Positions 17,009 through 26,281 of a DNA stretch of 64,000 nt are shown in pieces; position 1 is the stretch's first letter, and every line of letters begins with the position of its first letter. Made by a program: the position numbers and the translations under genes. Under the pieces are notes generated by a model. It was not told the DNA's origin. It ran no database searches and worked only from the letters and a program-made list of their open reading frames with translations. The stretch is from Pseudomonadota bacterium (GTDB taxonomy: Bacteria; Pseudomonadota; Alphaproteobacteria; Rickettsiales; UBA6187), in contig JAQCEY010000004.1 in the NCBI GenBank assembly GCA_027620075.1, forward strand, positions 62,001 to 126,000, read 5' to 3'.

Positions 17009-18309
17009 TTACCTCCGACTACCACAAAGGTCATTTTGTTTACGTCCAAAAGGCGTTTAGCTACCTGTTTAATCTGCTGTGTTGTTACGTCTTTAACATA
17101 ACCGTTCCTTTTTTCCAAGAAATCGATTCCTAAATTTTCAGTTTGCATTACAGATAAGAACTCTGCCAGATTTTCATTCTTAGTCATTTTTAGCGGAAAG
17201 GAATTTATCAGATAATCTTTTGCATCATTTAGTTCCTGCTCGGTCACGCCTTTTTCCTGCATTTTTTTTATCTCGGATTTAATAAGGTCTATGGATTGAT
17301 TGACCTTTGTGCCGTCAGTGCCTACATAACCTGAAAAAAGACCCGCTTCACTATAGATATCCAGATAGCTGTATATAGTATAGGCAAGACCGTTCTTTTC
17401 ACGTACAACGTCCATCAGGCGTGATTCAAAACCTCCGCCGCCTAATATGTGGTTCATGATATAAGCCGGATAAAAATCCTCATCGTTACGCTTAACCCCT
17501 TTTGCCCCGAACAGGACGACACTTTGAGTGATATCCTTGGGTATATCTACACGCTCGCCGTTATCGTTTATGACGATCTTGGGGAAGGCTTTAATTTCCT
17601 TACTTGCAGAGGGTATTTTAAGGTATTTATCCAGAAGGTCTGCAACCTGTTTTTTCTTTACGTCACCAACTACACTTATAACTATATTCTCATCGGTAAA
17701 GTTATTATTTACAAATGATATAAAGTCATCTCTTTTTAGGGATTTTATACTCTCCGGCGTTCCGAATTTTGATTTGCCGTAAGGGTGATTAACGAATATA
17801 GTTTCATCGAATTTCCTTGATGCTACGTACCTTGGATTTTCTTTTTGTTTTTCGATTATTACCAGTATCTGATTGCGAATCCTTTCGACGGCATCAGGTT
17901 TAAAATCAGGTTTTGTAAGGGTAAGGTTAACCAGCTTCAGTGATTCTTCCAGATTTTCCTTCAATGTTTTTATCGAAACATGAAAATTATCTTTGTCTGC
18001 ATTAAATGAAATTGATGTAGCCAGTTCCTCCAGTTTTTTCCTATAATCAAGCGATGATATTCCGCCCGCTCCTTCATCAAGCAGCCCTGACACCATATAG
18101 GCAAGTCCTTCCTTTCCCTCATAGTCATATGCCACACCGCTTTTGGTAAATGTTATTTTTACAGATACGATAGGCAAGTAATCATCTTCTATTACCCATG
18201 CTTTATAACCGCCTTTTGAAACTACTTCTTCTACCTTCGGTATCGCTGCCAAGGCAAAATTAGTTGCAAAAGATATTATAATAAAAATTAAAGTAAGTAA
18301 TTTTTTCAT
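17005..18309 (-). CDS. M16 peptidase-like protein, non-catalytic subunit type
   Basis: The frame is open further upstream, but ATG 18309 gives a clean signal peptide (MKKLLTLIFIIISFATNFAL, then AA), so I chose it: 434 residues, periplasmic. The two M16 halves are visible, but the zinc motif HxxEH is absent; the equivalent place reads EGLAYMVSGLLDEGAGG. The C-terminal half keeps the R/Y-type motif (RLMDVVREKNGLAYTIYSY). Such proteins normally pair with an active HxxEH partner encoded next door; none is in this window. It overlaps pgi by 4 bp. Confidence 0.85.
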   Translation of the reverse strand: MKKLLTLIFIIISFATNFALAAIPKVEEVVSKGGYKAWVIEDDYLPIVSVKITFTKSGVAYDYEGKEGLAYMVSGLLDEGAGGISSLDYRKKLEELATSISFNADKDNFHVSIKTLKENLEESLKLVNLTLTKPDFKPDAVERIRNQILVIIEKQKENPRYVASRKFDETIFVNHPYGKSKFGTPESIKSLKRDDFISFVNNNFTDENIVISVVGDVKKKQVADLLDKYLKIPSASKEIKAFPKIVINDNGERVDIPKDITQSVVLFGAKGVKRNDEDFYPAYIMNHILGGGGFESRLMDVVREKNGLAYTIYSYLDIYSEAGLFSGYVGTDGTKVNQSIDLIKSEIKKMQEKGVTEQELNDAKDYLINSFPLKMTKNENLAEFLSVMQTENLGIDFLEKRNGYVKDVTTQQIKQVAKRLLDVNKMTFVVVGGK

Positions 18310-18525
18310 GAAGCCAATATAGACACAGCTTTTATAAGCGGTAAAGAAATTTTTATAGGAGTGCATGATAAAGATAGATTTTGTGTTGCTAAACTTGTTT
18401 GACGCATCTACTTTGAAACAAAAAAGATACTGAAATAAATCCGGTATTGCAAAAACTGTGTTTAGTGATAAATGCAAATTTATTAACTTTTTTCACTTGA
18501 AATTAAATTATTATGCAAATAACAT

Positions 18526-18545
18526 CGTTTTGTAAATACAAAACG
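18526..18545. promoter_or_regulatory. perfect 9-bp dyad CGTTTTGTA-AA-TACAAAACG
   Basis: Two 9-base arms separated by AA, ending 8 bases before the ATG at 18554 and so covering the place of the ribosome site. It could be an operator for a helix-turn-helix repressor or a translation-blocking hairpin. No copy with the same sequence was noticed elsewhere in the window. Confidence 0.5.
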
Positions 18546-18553
18546 GTTTGATA

Positions 18554-19132
18554 ATGATTGAAAATAAATCACCTGATAAAACAATAGATTGGGATGAGGC
18601 GGAAAAAGTGCTAAAAGAAGATTTTCCTGAAGAAAAAATTAAGGATATACTGGGAGAAAGCGCTGATGAGGTTTTCAAGCAAATAGGTGAGGATTATGAA
18701 GGAGGCAAGCTAAAGCCGCGTTCACCCGATGATAAACAAGGTGCGTGGTACGATTCTATGTTTCATAATATTTATGATAATATTAGAAGACAGAAAAATC
18801 TGCAAGAAGACAGAAGATTGAATACGGAACAAGTTATCCTTGATACCGAAGAGTGTCATATTTCAAGCGACTACTCTACATTATCCGAACAAAACTATCT
18901 GGAAGAAGAATTTGATAATATGACATCTGAAGAAAAAGCCGTAATAAAACAACTTGAGGAAGAAAGTCTTGTCAAATCCGAGCCGGATACTGAAGCAAAA
19001 AAAAGCTCCGGTCACAAGCCTAAACGAAAATTAGAAATGATCAAACCGGATCTTAATATATCAATTGCAGAAGCCGTAGTGAGACGAAGGCAAAAGATGC
19101 GAGAAAACTCTGCGTCAATAGTTTGTCGATAA
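18554..19132 (+). CDS. hypothetical acidic protein
   Basis: 192 residues from ATG 18554 (a TTG two codons earlier is also possible). Acidic and hydrophilic, no membrane segment. An N-terminal helical region (DEAEKVLKEDFPEEKIKDIL) is followed by a glutamate-rich middle and a basic C-terminus with VVRRRQKMRENSAS. The charge change along the chain (acidic to basic) resembles some secreted effectors, but no family is recognised. A perfect dyad lies just in front of the start. No convincing Shine-Dalgarno sequence is visible. Confidence 0.55.
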   Translation: MIENKSPDKTIDWDEAEKVLKEDFPEEKIKDILGESADEVFKQIGEDYEGGKLKPRSPDDKQGAWYDSMFHNIYDNIRRQKNLQEDRRLNTEQVILDTEECHISSDYSTLSEQNYLEEEFDNMTSEEKAVIKQLEEESLVKSEPDTEAKKSSGHKPKRKLEMIKPDLNISIAEAVVRRRQKMRENSASIVCR

Positions 19133-19260
19133 GCAATAATTTATTGTAACTTTTCTATTTCTTTGCTAAAAGCTATCAAAAATATAAGCCGTTATTGTCA
19201 TGTTGAGTTTATTTCAGCATCTTTTTCACAAGAAAAGCTTAATAAATTTAGGAGTTACCG

Positions 19261-20361
19261 ATGGGTTTCAATTGTGGTATAGTAGGTCTTCCCAATGTAG
19301 GCAAGTCAACTTTGTTTAACGCACTTACTCAAACTGCTGCCGCAGAAGCGGCTAATTATCCGTTTTGCACGATAGAACCCAATGTCGGGCGTGTCGGTGT
19401 TCCCGACCACAGATTATCCGAACTGGCAAAAATAGCCGCTTCTAAAGAAATAATCCCTACTCAGCTTGAATTTGTGGATATTGCAGGTCTGGTAAAGGGG
19501 GCAAGTAAGGGAGAGGGGCTAGGAAACAAATTCCTCTCACACATACGTGAGGTAGATGCTATTGTGCATGTGCTGCGTTGTTTTGAAGATGGTGACATAA
19601 CACATGTTGAAGGTTCGGTAGATCCTTTGCGTGATGCGGAGATAATAGAAACGGAACTGGTTTTATCCGATTTAGAGTCGGTTGAAAAACGCATACCGGC
19701 TCTGGAGAAAAAACTACGATCGCAAGATAAGGAAGCTAAAATACAGATGGAACTATTACAGCGTGTTCTAAAGCTTCTGGAAGAAGGCAAGCCCGCCCGT
19801 AAACTGGAAGTATCTGCCGATGAGGAAAAAGCTTTCCGCACTTTACAACTCATTACGTCAAAACCGATAATGTATGTATGCAATGTGGCAGAGGAAGATG
19901 CTAAAGAAGGAAATGAATATTCCGCTCAGGTTGCACAAAAAGCAAATGAAGAAGGTGCGGCTTGTGTCGTAGTATCGGCTCGTATCGAAGAAGAGATAGC
20001 ATCACTTGAAAATGACGAGGAGAAAAAAGAGTTCCTTGAGACTATCGGCTTGGAAGAAGCCGGTCTTAACCGTGTTATAAGGACGGGATATGAGCTATTG
20101 AACCTTATAACCTTCTTTACCATAGGTCCTAAGGAGGCACGTGCGTGGACGGTTAAAAAAGGCTCTCTTGCCCCTAAGGCGGCAGGTGTTATCCATACTG
20201 ATTTTGAAAAAGGTTTTATCCGCTCGGAAACAATCTCATACAACGATTATATCGCAAATAAGGGTGAGCAGGGTTGTAAGGAGGCAGGAAAAATGCGTCT
20301 TGAGGGAAAAGAATATGTTACACAAGACGGCGACATTATGCATTTCAGATTTAATGTTTAG
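19261..20361 (+). CDS. ychF: redox-regulated ATPase YchF (OLA1)
   Basis: 366 residues. P-loop GLPNVGKST near residue 8, DIAGLVKGASKGEGLGNKFL near 72, the NVAEED motif in place of NKxD (which shifts preference to ATP), a coiled-coil insert, and a C-terminal TGS domain (GLNRVIR through HTDFEKGFIRSE). YchF binds ribosomes and takes part in stress responses. It is separate from pth, its usual neighbour in many bacteria. Its last 4 bases overlap the end of the convergent pilin-like gene. Confidence 0.97.
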   Translation: MGFNCGIVGLPNVGKSTLFNALTQTAAAEAANYPFCTIEPNVGRVGVPDHRLSELAKIAASKEIIPTQLEFVDIAGLVKGASKGEGLGNKFLSHIREVDAIVHVLRCFEDGDITHVEGSVDPLRDAEIIETELVLSDLESVEKRIPALEKKLRSQDKEAKIQMELLQRVLKLLEEGKPARKLEVSADEEKAFRTLQLITSKPIMYVCNVAEEDAKEGNEYSAQVAQKANEEGAACVVVSARIEEEIASLENDEEKKEFLETIGLEEAGLNRVIRTGYELLNLITFFTIGPKEARAWTVKKGSLAPKAAGVIHTDFEKGFIRSETISYNDYIANKGEQGCKEAGKMRLEGKEYVTQDGDIMHFRFNV

Positions 20362-21101
20362 TCCTTCATCAGCCAGAAAACAAGTCTGCAATTAGTTGCA
20401 AAATCCGTAAGAACATATTCTACCGGCGGTGCTTGCGTTCTTTCTTTATCAACGCATCTGTCTGCTGTGGTAGCAACATCATCACCTCTGATAGCAAAAA
20501 AGTTACCCGTACCTGCACTTGTTGTGCCTTTATCGCCGTCATCAATTTTTTTATCAATATAATATGAGTCGGCAGAATTAAGAATGCCGTTAAAACCCGT
20601 TCCCCTCTTTGTAGCAATATAAATTCCGCCCGTACCGTAGCTGGAAGTGGTATTTATAAAATATGTTAGCTCTTCTATTGCCGAACTTTGCGGTATGTTA
20701 ACGCCTCCCACACCATCACCGTTTGCCGTACCGGTTCCATCATAATCGCCGGTAATAAAACCTGCTTTTGCCATATGTGACCACGCCTGAAATCTCTCTG
20801 ATGCCGTATCTAGTTCCTCATCACCGTCACCATTTAGTACACCTGTAGGATTGGTTGTTGCATTGTAAGTTCCCCAATAATCGGTTGCAGCATTAGGCAA
20901 GTCACCGGGAAAGTAATTATATTTATTACGGAAATTTTCAACACCCGTTGCATAGCCCCTTAGTTCTGATATTACGGCATTTAGCTTTGCCGCATACAAC
21001 ATATGCGAACCACCGGCTATTGCGGCAACAATAAGCCCTATAATTACCAAAACCACTGATAATTCAACAAGACTGAACCCTGAACTTACTTTGTTTTTCA
21101 T
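20358..21101 (-). CDS. type IV pilin-like protein (prepilin N-terminal signature)
   Basis: 247 residues. The N-terminus has a short basic leader, the prepilin peptidase site SSG/FSLVELSVVLVIIGLIV with Glu5 of the mature form, then the hydrophobic spine. The rest is a globular pseudopilin-like domain with KYNYFPGDLPNAATDYWG and several Asp/Gly loops (GDGDEELD), plus two Cys near the end. It could be a minor pilin or a type II secretion pseudopilin. No peptidase or assembly gene is in this window, so the system it belongs to is unknown. It converges on ychF with a 4-bp overlap. Confidence 0.85.
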   Translation of the reverse strand: MKNKVSSGFSLVELSVVLVIIGLIVAAIAGGSHMLYAAKLNAVISELRGYATGVENFRNKYNYFPGDLPNAATDYWGTYNATTNPTGVLNGDGDEELDTASERFQAWSHMAKAGFITGDYDGTGTANGDGVGGVNIPQSSAIEELTYFINTTSSYGTGGIYIATKRGTGFNGILNSADSYYIDKKIDDGDKGTTSAGTGNFFAIRGDDVATTADRCVDKERTQAPPVEYVLTDFATNCRLVFWLMKD

Positions 21102-21428
21102 ATAGTAATATTATCACAGGTTAGTTAATAATTCATTAATTTATGCCGTTTTTTCGTCTTAGGTCATTGTGCATTGCACAGCATTTTTATTACGAAAACG
21201 CATCGGATTTGTTGTATTTTTGACTCTTTTGTGTTAGTATTAAGGATAAGGAAGTAGGATTTTAAGGAAGTAAATAGCACTACAACTGCTATTTTATAAA
21301 AATAAATAAAAATCCGGATAATTTAACTCGGTTGTATTTTTTCGAGAACTGAAGGTTATTGTTTTATTGAATTTTGAAAAAATTAAAGCGGAGAATTTAT
21401 ATACGATATATAAGGACGGTAACAAGCA
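21102..21428. other. 327-bp intergenic region between divergent pilin-like and lipoprotein genes
   Basis: AT-rich with no open frame of note. It must hold the promoters of both divergent genes. A TTTTTGACTC stretch near 21218 could be a -35 for the plus strand, but no clear -10 follows at normal spacing. No palindromic repeat of the three families is present here. Confidence 0.4.
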
Positions 21429-21782
21429 ATGAGAATTAACATATTATTAAAAAAACTATTAGGTGCGGTATTATGTATACCTTTATTTGCCTGTGGTTCG
21501 GGCGATAATATAAATTATGTTTCTCGTGATCTGCTGGATACCGACCCGCTATATCAAAAAGGTATCTCCGATATGAAAAAACCTACAAATTACGGTGCTT
21601 TAAAGCTTCAAAAAGACGATGATTCGGATCATGAAGGTAAGTTATTCGTTATCCAGAAGAAGAAAAAGGTCTATGAACTTGAAACCATGTTCAAAGAAAG
21701 AAATAATAAAAAATACTATTTTGCCGTAGGAATGGACTATAAACAACAAACTCCTCACGTATCTTTCAGGGTAGAGTTTTAA
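21429..21782 (+). CDS. small lipoprotein, function unknown
   Basis: 117 residues. A lipoprotein signal peptide is visible: basic MRINILLKK, hydrophobic core, and the lipobox LFAC with Cys22 as the acylated residue, followed by GSGD. The mature ~95 residues are hydrophilic with a strand-rich pattern ending KQQTPHVSFRVEF. The family is not recognised. The ribosome site GACGG lies close upstream. A family B repeat follows directly after the stop. Confidence 0.75.
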   Translation: MRINILLKKLLGAVLCIPLFACGSGDNINYVSRDLLDTDPLYQKGISDMKKPTNYGALKLQKDDDSDHEGKLFVIQKKKKVYELETMFKERNNKKYYFAVGMDYKQQTPHVSFRVEF

Positions 21783-21788
21783 AAACTT

Positions 21789-21888
21789 ATTATAGAAGCA
21801 TCTGCAAAAAGGTGTAAAAGCTCCCTCTCCCTTAGGGAGGGGGGACTAAATTTTATAATGCCTTACCCCTTTTGCAGAGGTTTCTATA
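21789..21888. repeat. family B repeat, complete copy with terminal inverted repeats
   Basis: 100 bp. The ends TTATAGAAGCATCTGCAAAA (21789-21808) and TTTTGCAGAGGTTTCTATAA (21869-21888) are inverted repeats with a few mismatches, and CCCTCTCCC...GGGAGGGG forms an inner hairpin. This is the most complete copy together with the one at 50053-50146, and it defines the ends of the family. Confidence 0.8.
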
Positions 21889-21928
21889 ATTTATTATCCG
21901 AAGTCCTGTCTATGTGGCGGGATTTTTT

Positions 21929-23395
21929 TTATAAAACCCTTGCCTCTTTGCCGACCACGTCCGCTAAGAGCTTAACTTTTCTCTGAACGGATTCCCCGTA
22001 TATATTTTCAATATCTTTATTTATCGAAAGCGAAAGAACATTCTTGCTCATTCTTAATTTGGCTTTTTCCAACACGCCGTACTTGCTGCCGGATATTGTT
22101 CTGGCAAGTTGCATTGCCGCCCCTATTGTCTGTGCATGCTGAATCTTCTTCGAACTTAGTAGTTGCCCCATTGTCGATAATATATTTATATCAGGGTATG
22201 AGTCATACCTGAAATATAATGACTTAGCTATAAACAGCCGTTCCGTATGATTAAGTCCGGTAAGTGATGAATCCAGTATTTTACGATATGCCATTTCAGC
22301 CCTGTACTCGGTATTCTCGTAAGCGGAAATATCGCTCATTATACAAGCGGCAAGACGAAGTCTTTTATCATCGACACTATTATTTATACTGAATAAAGGT
22401 TGCATCCATTGTGCAAGTTCATAGCCGTATTCACTGCCCCTTAGCATTCTTGCCATCATCTCGGAAGCACCGCAAAGAAGAGGGTCTTGCAGTTTTGTTT
22501 CATCGTCCAATTGAGAATATAAAAACCCTTCTCTGACACCCGATGCGGAAAAAACTATGGTCTTGGGTTTTCCTATTTTAATAATATGCTTTAATACCAT
22601 GGCGGCATAAGGCATTAATTTCATACGCTTTTTGGATATGCCGGGAATTTTAAGCAGGGATTCTTCCGACATACGGCTTAATATCATGATAGTCGTCATG
22701 ATATCCTCGGTTTCTACCTTATAGTTATGAATTACTTTCAGAGGGTAGTTTTTCCGTCCCATATGGACTTTGGCAAGGTTACGGAAACTACCTCCGACGG
22801 CGTAGAAGTTACTTCCTGCAAGGCTCTCGTTTAAAGGGAACTGCTTTATATATTGTGCTATATAGCCGTCAACTTTACTATGTTTATTGCTTATATTTAA
22901 GAGCCTTAACGGACCTATAGGATATGATACGCCTTTTTCAAGGTTGTTGTTTTTAACGCTTACAAGCTCAAGGCTACCTCCGCCTAAATCTCCTACAACA
23001 CCTTTTGGTCTTGTGATAGAAGACATAATTCCCATACCAGCATATTTTGCCTCATCTTCTTCTGAGAATATTTCTATCTGAACTCCCAGTTCATCATTTA
23101 TCCGTTGTACAAAATCCTTACCGTCTTTTGCATCACGTACGGCAGCAGTTGCAAAAAGCTTCAGGTTGTTAACGTCCATTATCTTAGCCAGACTCACAAA
23201 ACGCTTTATAGAACGTAAAGCCTTTTCAACACCTTTCTTATGTAGCTTGCCTGTCGAATCAATATTTTTAGCCAGTCCGCACAGCACTTTTTCGTTGAAC
23301 AGCGGCATCGGCGCACGCTTTAGACCGTCATATATAACAAGTCTTACGGAGTTTGAACCTATATCTATTAAAGCTAACGGGTTAGAATGGGGCAT
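21929..23395 (-). CDS. ppx: exopolyphosphatase / Ppx-GppA phosphatase
   Basis: 488 residues. The actin-like ATPase fold is shown by ALIDIGSNSVRLVIYDG at the start, ATAAVRDAKDG near 87, and GDLGGGSLELV near 137. A C-terminal HD-like helical domain follows. It removes terminal phosphate from polyphosphate or pppGpp. It lies 5 bp after ppk on the minus strand, so polyphosphate synthesis and breakdown are one operon. A GppA role cannot be excluded from sequence. Confidence 0.93.
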   Translation of the reverse strand: MPHSNPLALIDIGSNSVRLVIYDGLKRAPMPLFNEKVLCGLAKNIDSTGKLHKKGVEKALRSIKRFVSLAKIMDVNNLKLFATAAVRDAKDGKDFVQRINDELGVQIEIFSEEDEAKYAGMGIMSSITRPKGVVGDLGGGSLELVSVKNNNLEKGVSYPIGPLRLLNISNKHSKVDGYIAQYIKQFPLNESLAGSNFYAVGGSFRNLAKVHMGRKNYPLKVIHNYKVETEDIMTTIMILSRMSEESLLKIPGISKKRMKLMPYAAMVLKHIIKIGKPKTIVFSASGVREGFLYSQLDDETKLQDPLLCGASEMMARMLRGSEYGYELAQWMQPLFSINNSVDDKRLRLAACIMSDISAYENTEYRAEMAYRKILDSSLTGLNHTERLFIAKSLYFRYDSYPDINILSTMGQLLSSKKIQHAQTIGAAMQLARTISGSKYGVLEKAKLRMSKNVLSLSINKDIENIYGESVQRKVKLLADVVGKEARVL

Positions 23396-23400
23396 AACGG

Positions 23401-25569
23401 CTATTCCTTTTTATTATCGAACGGGAATAGTTGATAGATTTTCTTGCGCTGCTTTTCAGACTCCGCTTCAGTGATAGAGTTCCCCCTTCCCGAAAGGCTC
23501 GGGTTGGTCATGAAATATTCATGTGCCGAAAAATCGTTCGGTGAATTTGACTTGCGTATATACTGTCCGTCAGGTTGCAGATACCAGCTTTGTTTTTCAT
23601 CTTTCAGGTTCGCTATCATAATTTGTTCCAGAACCTGCTGATGTACCGTCTTATTAGTTATAGGAACCATAACTTCCACTCGTCCGTTTAAATTTCTTTG
23701 CATCCAGTCCGCAGAGGATATATAAACTTTAGCATTTTCCGAAGGTAGTGCCGAACCACCACCGAAACATAATATCCTTGCATGTTCAAGATACCTTCCT
23801 ACTATACTTTTTACCCTTATATTTTCAGAGAATCCTTTGATACCCGGACGTAATCCGCAAACACCCCTTACCACCAGATCTATAGATACTCCCTGTTGTG
23901 ATGCCTTATATAACGCATCTATTATGTCGGGGTCAATAAGAGCGTTCATTTTTGCCCAGATTGCCGCAGGTAAACCTTCTTTTGCGTTTTCTATCTCGTT
24001 TTCTATATGCCACATTACGGTGTTCCGGAGGGACGTGGGAGATACGGCAATTGACGCAAAATTATCAGGCGACGAGTAACCGGTCAGGTAATTGAACAGA
24101 TAAGCTACATCGTTGCATAATATCGGGTTACATGTAAAATATGATAAATCCGAATATGTCCTTGCAGTTACGGGGTGATAGTTTCCCGTTCCAAAATGCA
24201 CATATGATTTTAATGAATCATTCTCACGCCTTACAATAAACGATACCTTCGCATGGGTTTTCAGGTCAACGAATCCGAACACCACCTGTGCGCCGGCTCT
24301 CTCTAAGTTCCTTGCCCATCTGATATTGGACTCTTCGTCAAAACGAGCTTTTAGCTCAACAACTACCGTTACCGACTTTCCCGCCTCAGCAGCTTCTATC
24401 AGTGCCATAACGATAGGTGAATCATTACTTGTTCTGTATAAGGTCTGCTTGATAGCTACCACATTAGGATCCCTTGCCGCCTGTTGCAGTAGCTTTACTA
24501 CCACATCGAACGTTTCATAGGGGTGGTGTATTACAATATCCTTGGCAGCTATTGCCGCAAAGCAATCACCGCCAAAATCATTTATCCTTTCAGGAAACCT
24601 TTCTTCATAAGGTTTGAATTTCAATTTAGGCTTATTTATACAATGCAGTTCCATAAGCCTGTCCATACCCGGAACTTCATCTACTTCTATAACATCGGCG
24701 GCACTAACGCCCAGACCTTTCATGAGAAAATTGTCAAGGTCATGGTTCTTGGATAATTTCAGTTTAAGTTGAATCACCTTTCCCCTACGGCGTTTTTTTA
24801 CTACGGTTTCAAAGTGATTCATCAAATCTTCGGCTTCTTCCTCTATCTCAAGTTCACTATCACGGGTCAGATGCAATACACCATATCCGGTTATGTTTTT
24901 TTCAGGAAAAATATCATCTTTATAAATCTCAATAACATCTTCTAATAATATGTAGCGTTCCTTATTACCGGGAACTCTCACGAACCTGTTCAGCTTTGAC
25001 GGCAGCAGCACTATAGAATATTGTTCTTTTTTCTCATCTTCATTATAAAACTGTGAAACTACTGCCAGCCCCATATTGGGTATAAAAGGAAAAGGGTGTG
25101 CAGGATCAACGGCTATAGGAGAAAGTGCGGGAAATACATTCCTTAAAAAATAAGTATTTAACTCCTTAATATCTTTTCGGGACAAATCTTCTTTACTTAC
25201 GATATATACACCGGCTTTTTTCAGATCTTCTTTAAGATGTATCCAGCATTTTTGCTGTCCGGTAATCAGATTTTCAGATTTCTCCTTAATCCTTTCCAAC
25301 TGCTGCGAGGCAGTCAGACCGTCCTGACTTATCTTGGCGATACCGCTGCGTACCTGTTCTTTTAATCCTGCCACCCTGACCATGAAAAATTCGTCCAGAT
25401 TACTTGCGGATATTGCGAGGAACTTTACCCGTTCAAGCAACGGGACATTCTTGTTATTCGCTTCCTCCAACACACGGCAGTTAAATTCCAGCCATGAAAG
25501 TTCACGGTTTATGAACCTCTCGGAAGGGTGTTTAAAAAAGGGTTTTGTATCTAGAATATTTTTTTGCAA
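23401..25569 (-). CDS. ppk: polyphosphate kinase PPK1
   Basis: 722 residues, normal length. N-terminal FINRELSWLEFNCRVLEEA, LDEFFMVRVAG, then the catalytic domains with HFGTGNYHPVTARTYSDLSY (containing the phosphorylated His) and VGRYLEHARILCF near the C-terminus. PPK1 makes polyphosphate from ATP at the inner membrane. First gene of a ppk-ppx operon. Polyphosphate is often linked to stress survival; its retention beside PHA synthase suggests storage metabolism. Confidence 0.97.
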   Translation of the reverse strand: MQKNILDTKPFFKHPSERFINRELSWLEFNCRVLEEANNKNVPLLERVKFLAISASNLDEFFMVRVAGLKEQVRSGIAKISQDGLTASQQLERIKEKSENLITGQQKCWIHLKEDLKKAGVYIVSKEDLSRKDIKELNTYFLRNVFPALSPIAVDPAHPFPFIPNMGLAVVSQFYNEDEKKEQYSIVLLPSKLNRFVRVPGNKERYILLEDVIEIYKDDIFPEKNITGYGVLHLTRDSELEIEEEAEDLMNHFETVVKKRRRGKVIQLKLKLSKNHDLDNFLMKGLGVSAADVIEVDEVPGMDRLMELHCINKPKLKFKPYEERFPERINDFGGDCFAAIAAKDIVIHHPYETFDVVVKLLQQAARDPNVVAIKQTLYRTSNDSPIVMALIEAAEAGKSVTVVVELKARFDEESNIRWARNLERAGAQVVFGFVDLKTHAKVSFIVRRENDSLKSYVHFGTGNYHPVTARTYSDLSYFTCNPILCNDVAYLFNYLTGYSSPDNFASIAVSPTSLRNTVMWHIENEIENAKEGLPAAIWAKMNALIDPDIIDALYKASQQGVSIDLVVRGVCGLRPGIKGFSENIRVKSIVGRYLEHARILCFGGGSALPSENAKVYISSADWMQRNLNGRVEVMVPITNKTVHQQVLEQIMIANLKDEKQSWYLQPDGQYIRKSNSPNDFSAHEYFMTNPSLSGRGNSITEAESEKQRKKIYQLFPFDNKKE

Positions 25570-25760
25570 TTGATACCTTATAAATTATGTGCTTATAATA
25601 GATATTATATAGTGATTAGAGTCTAAGAGTCTAGTATTTAGTATTTAGTATAAGCATATCGGGTGTAGTTACAGAACGTATAAACTGTAAATTTTTCAAT
25701 CTTGATTCAAAATCCTGTCCGGAAAATGACGGTTTCAATATAATAAACAAAATTATAAAA

Positions 25761-26279
25761 ATGAAAAAATTATATATATTAAGGCATGCAAAATCAGATT
25801 ACCCTGAAGGAGTACAAGACCATGCACGCCCACTGAATAAAAGGGGAAATTCAGCCTCCGTCGCAATGGGGAAATATATAAGCTTAAACCGGATAAACCC
25901 CGATGTTATATTATCATCTGATTCTACAAGAACCACACAGACCATTAACAACATAGTAAGGGAAGCTTCTATCGAAACTAAGGTAGATTTTATAGGCAGG
26001 CTATATCTTGCAACTCCGGGAGAGATATTAAAGGAACTTGCCAAGCTTGATGATAGTTTTTCTTCTGCGATGGTAGTATGCCACAATCCGGGAGCCGAGA
26101 TGCTTACCGCCATACTGGCAGGAAACGGCAACAAAGGGGCATTACAGAACTTAAAGAAAGGTTACCCCACATGCTCTCTGGCATGCCTTACCGTAAATTC
26201 GGATAGCTGGAAAAATATAGATGCAGGCAGTGCCTATCTGGACGAATTCATTACCCCTACAATTTTAGTAAATATATAA
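25761..26279 (+). CDS. sixA: SixA-like histidine phosphatase
   Basis: 172 residues. The phosphoglycerate-mutase-like histidine phosphatase motif LRHAKSD has Arg8 and His9; the second conserved His is in VVCHNPGAEML. SixA proteins dephosphorylate phospho-His in phosphotransfer or nitrogen-PTS proteins. The target here is unknown. The acetyltransferase gene starts 2 bp after the stop, so they are one operon. Confidence 0.85.
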   Translation: MKKLYILRHAKSDYPEGVQDHARPLNKRGNSASVAMGKYISLNRINPDVILSSDSTRTTQTINNIVREASIETKVDFIGRLYLATPGEILKELAKLDDSFSSAMVVCHNPGAEMLTAILAGNGNKGALQNLKKGYPTCSLACLTVNSDSWKNIDAGSAYLDEFITPTILVNI

Positions 26280-26281
26280 CC

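Noticed and set aside
18310-18477. N-terminal extension of the M16-like gene
   Set aside because: The internal ATG 18309 gives a clean signal peptide; the upstream residues would destroy it.
19115-19132. CaaX-like end on the 18554 gene
   Set aside because: It ends in SIVCR, where the Cys is at position -2, so it is not a CaaX box.
19461-19883. 140-codon minus-strand frame inside ychF
   Set aside because: Antisense shadow of a conserved gene with Ser/Arg-rich, improbable composition.
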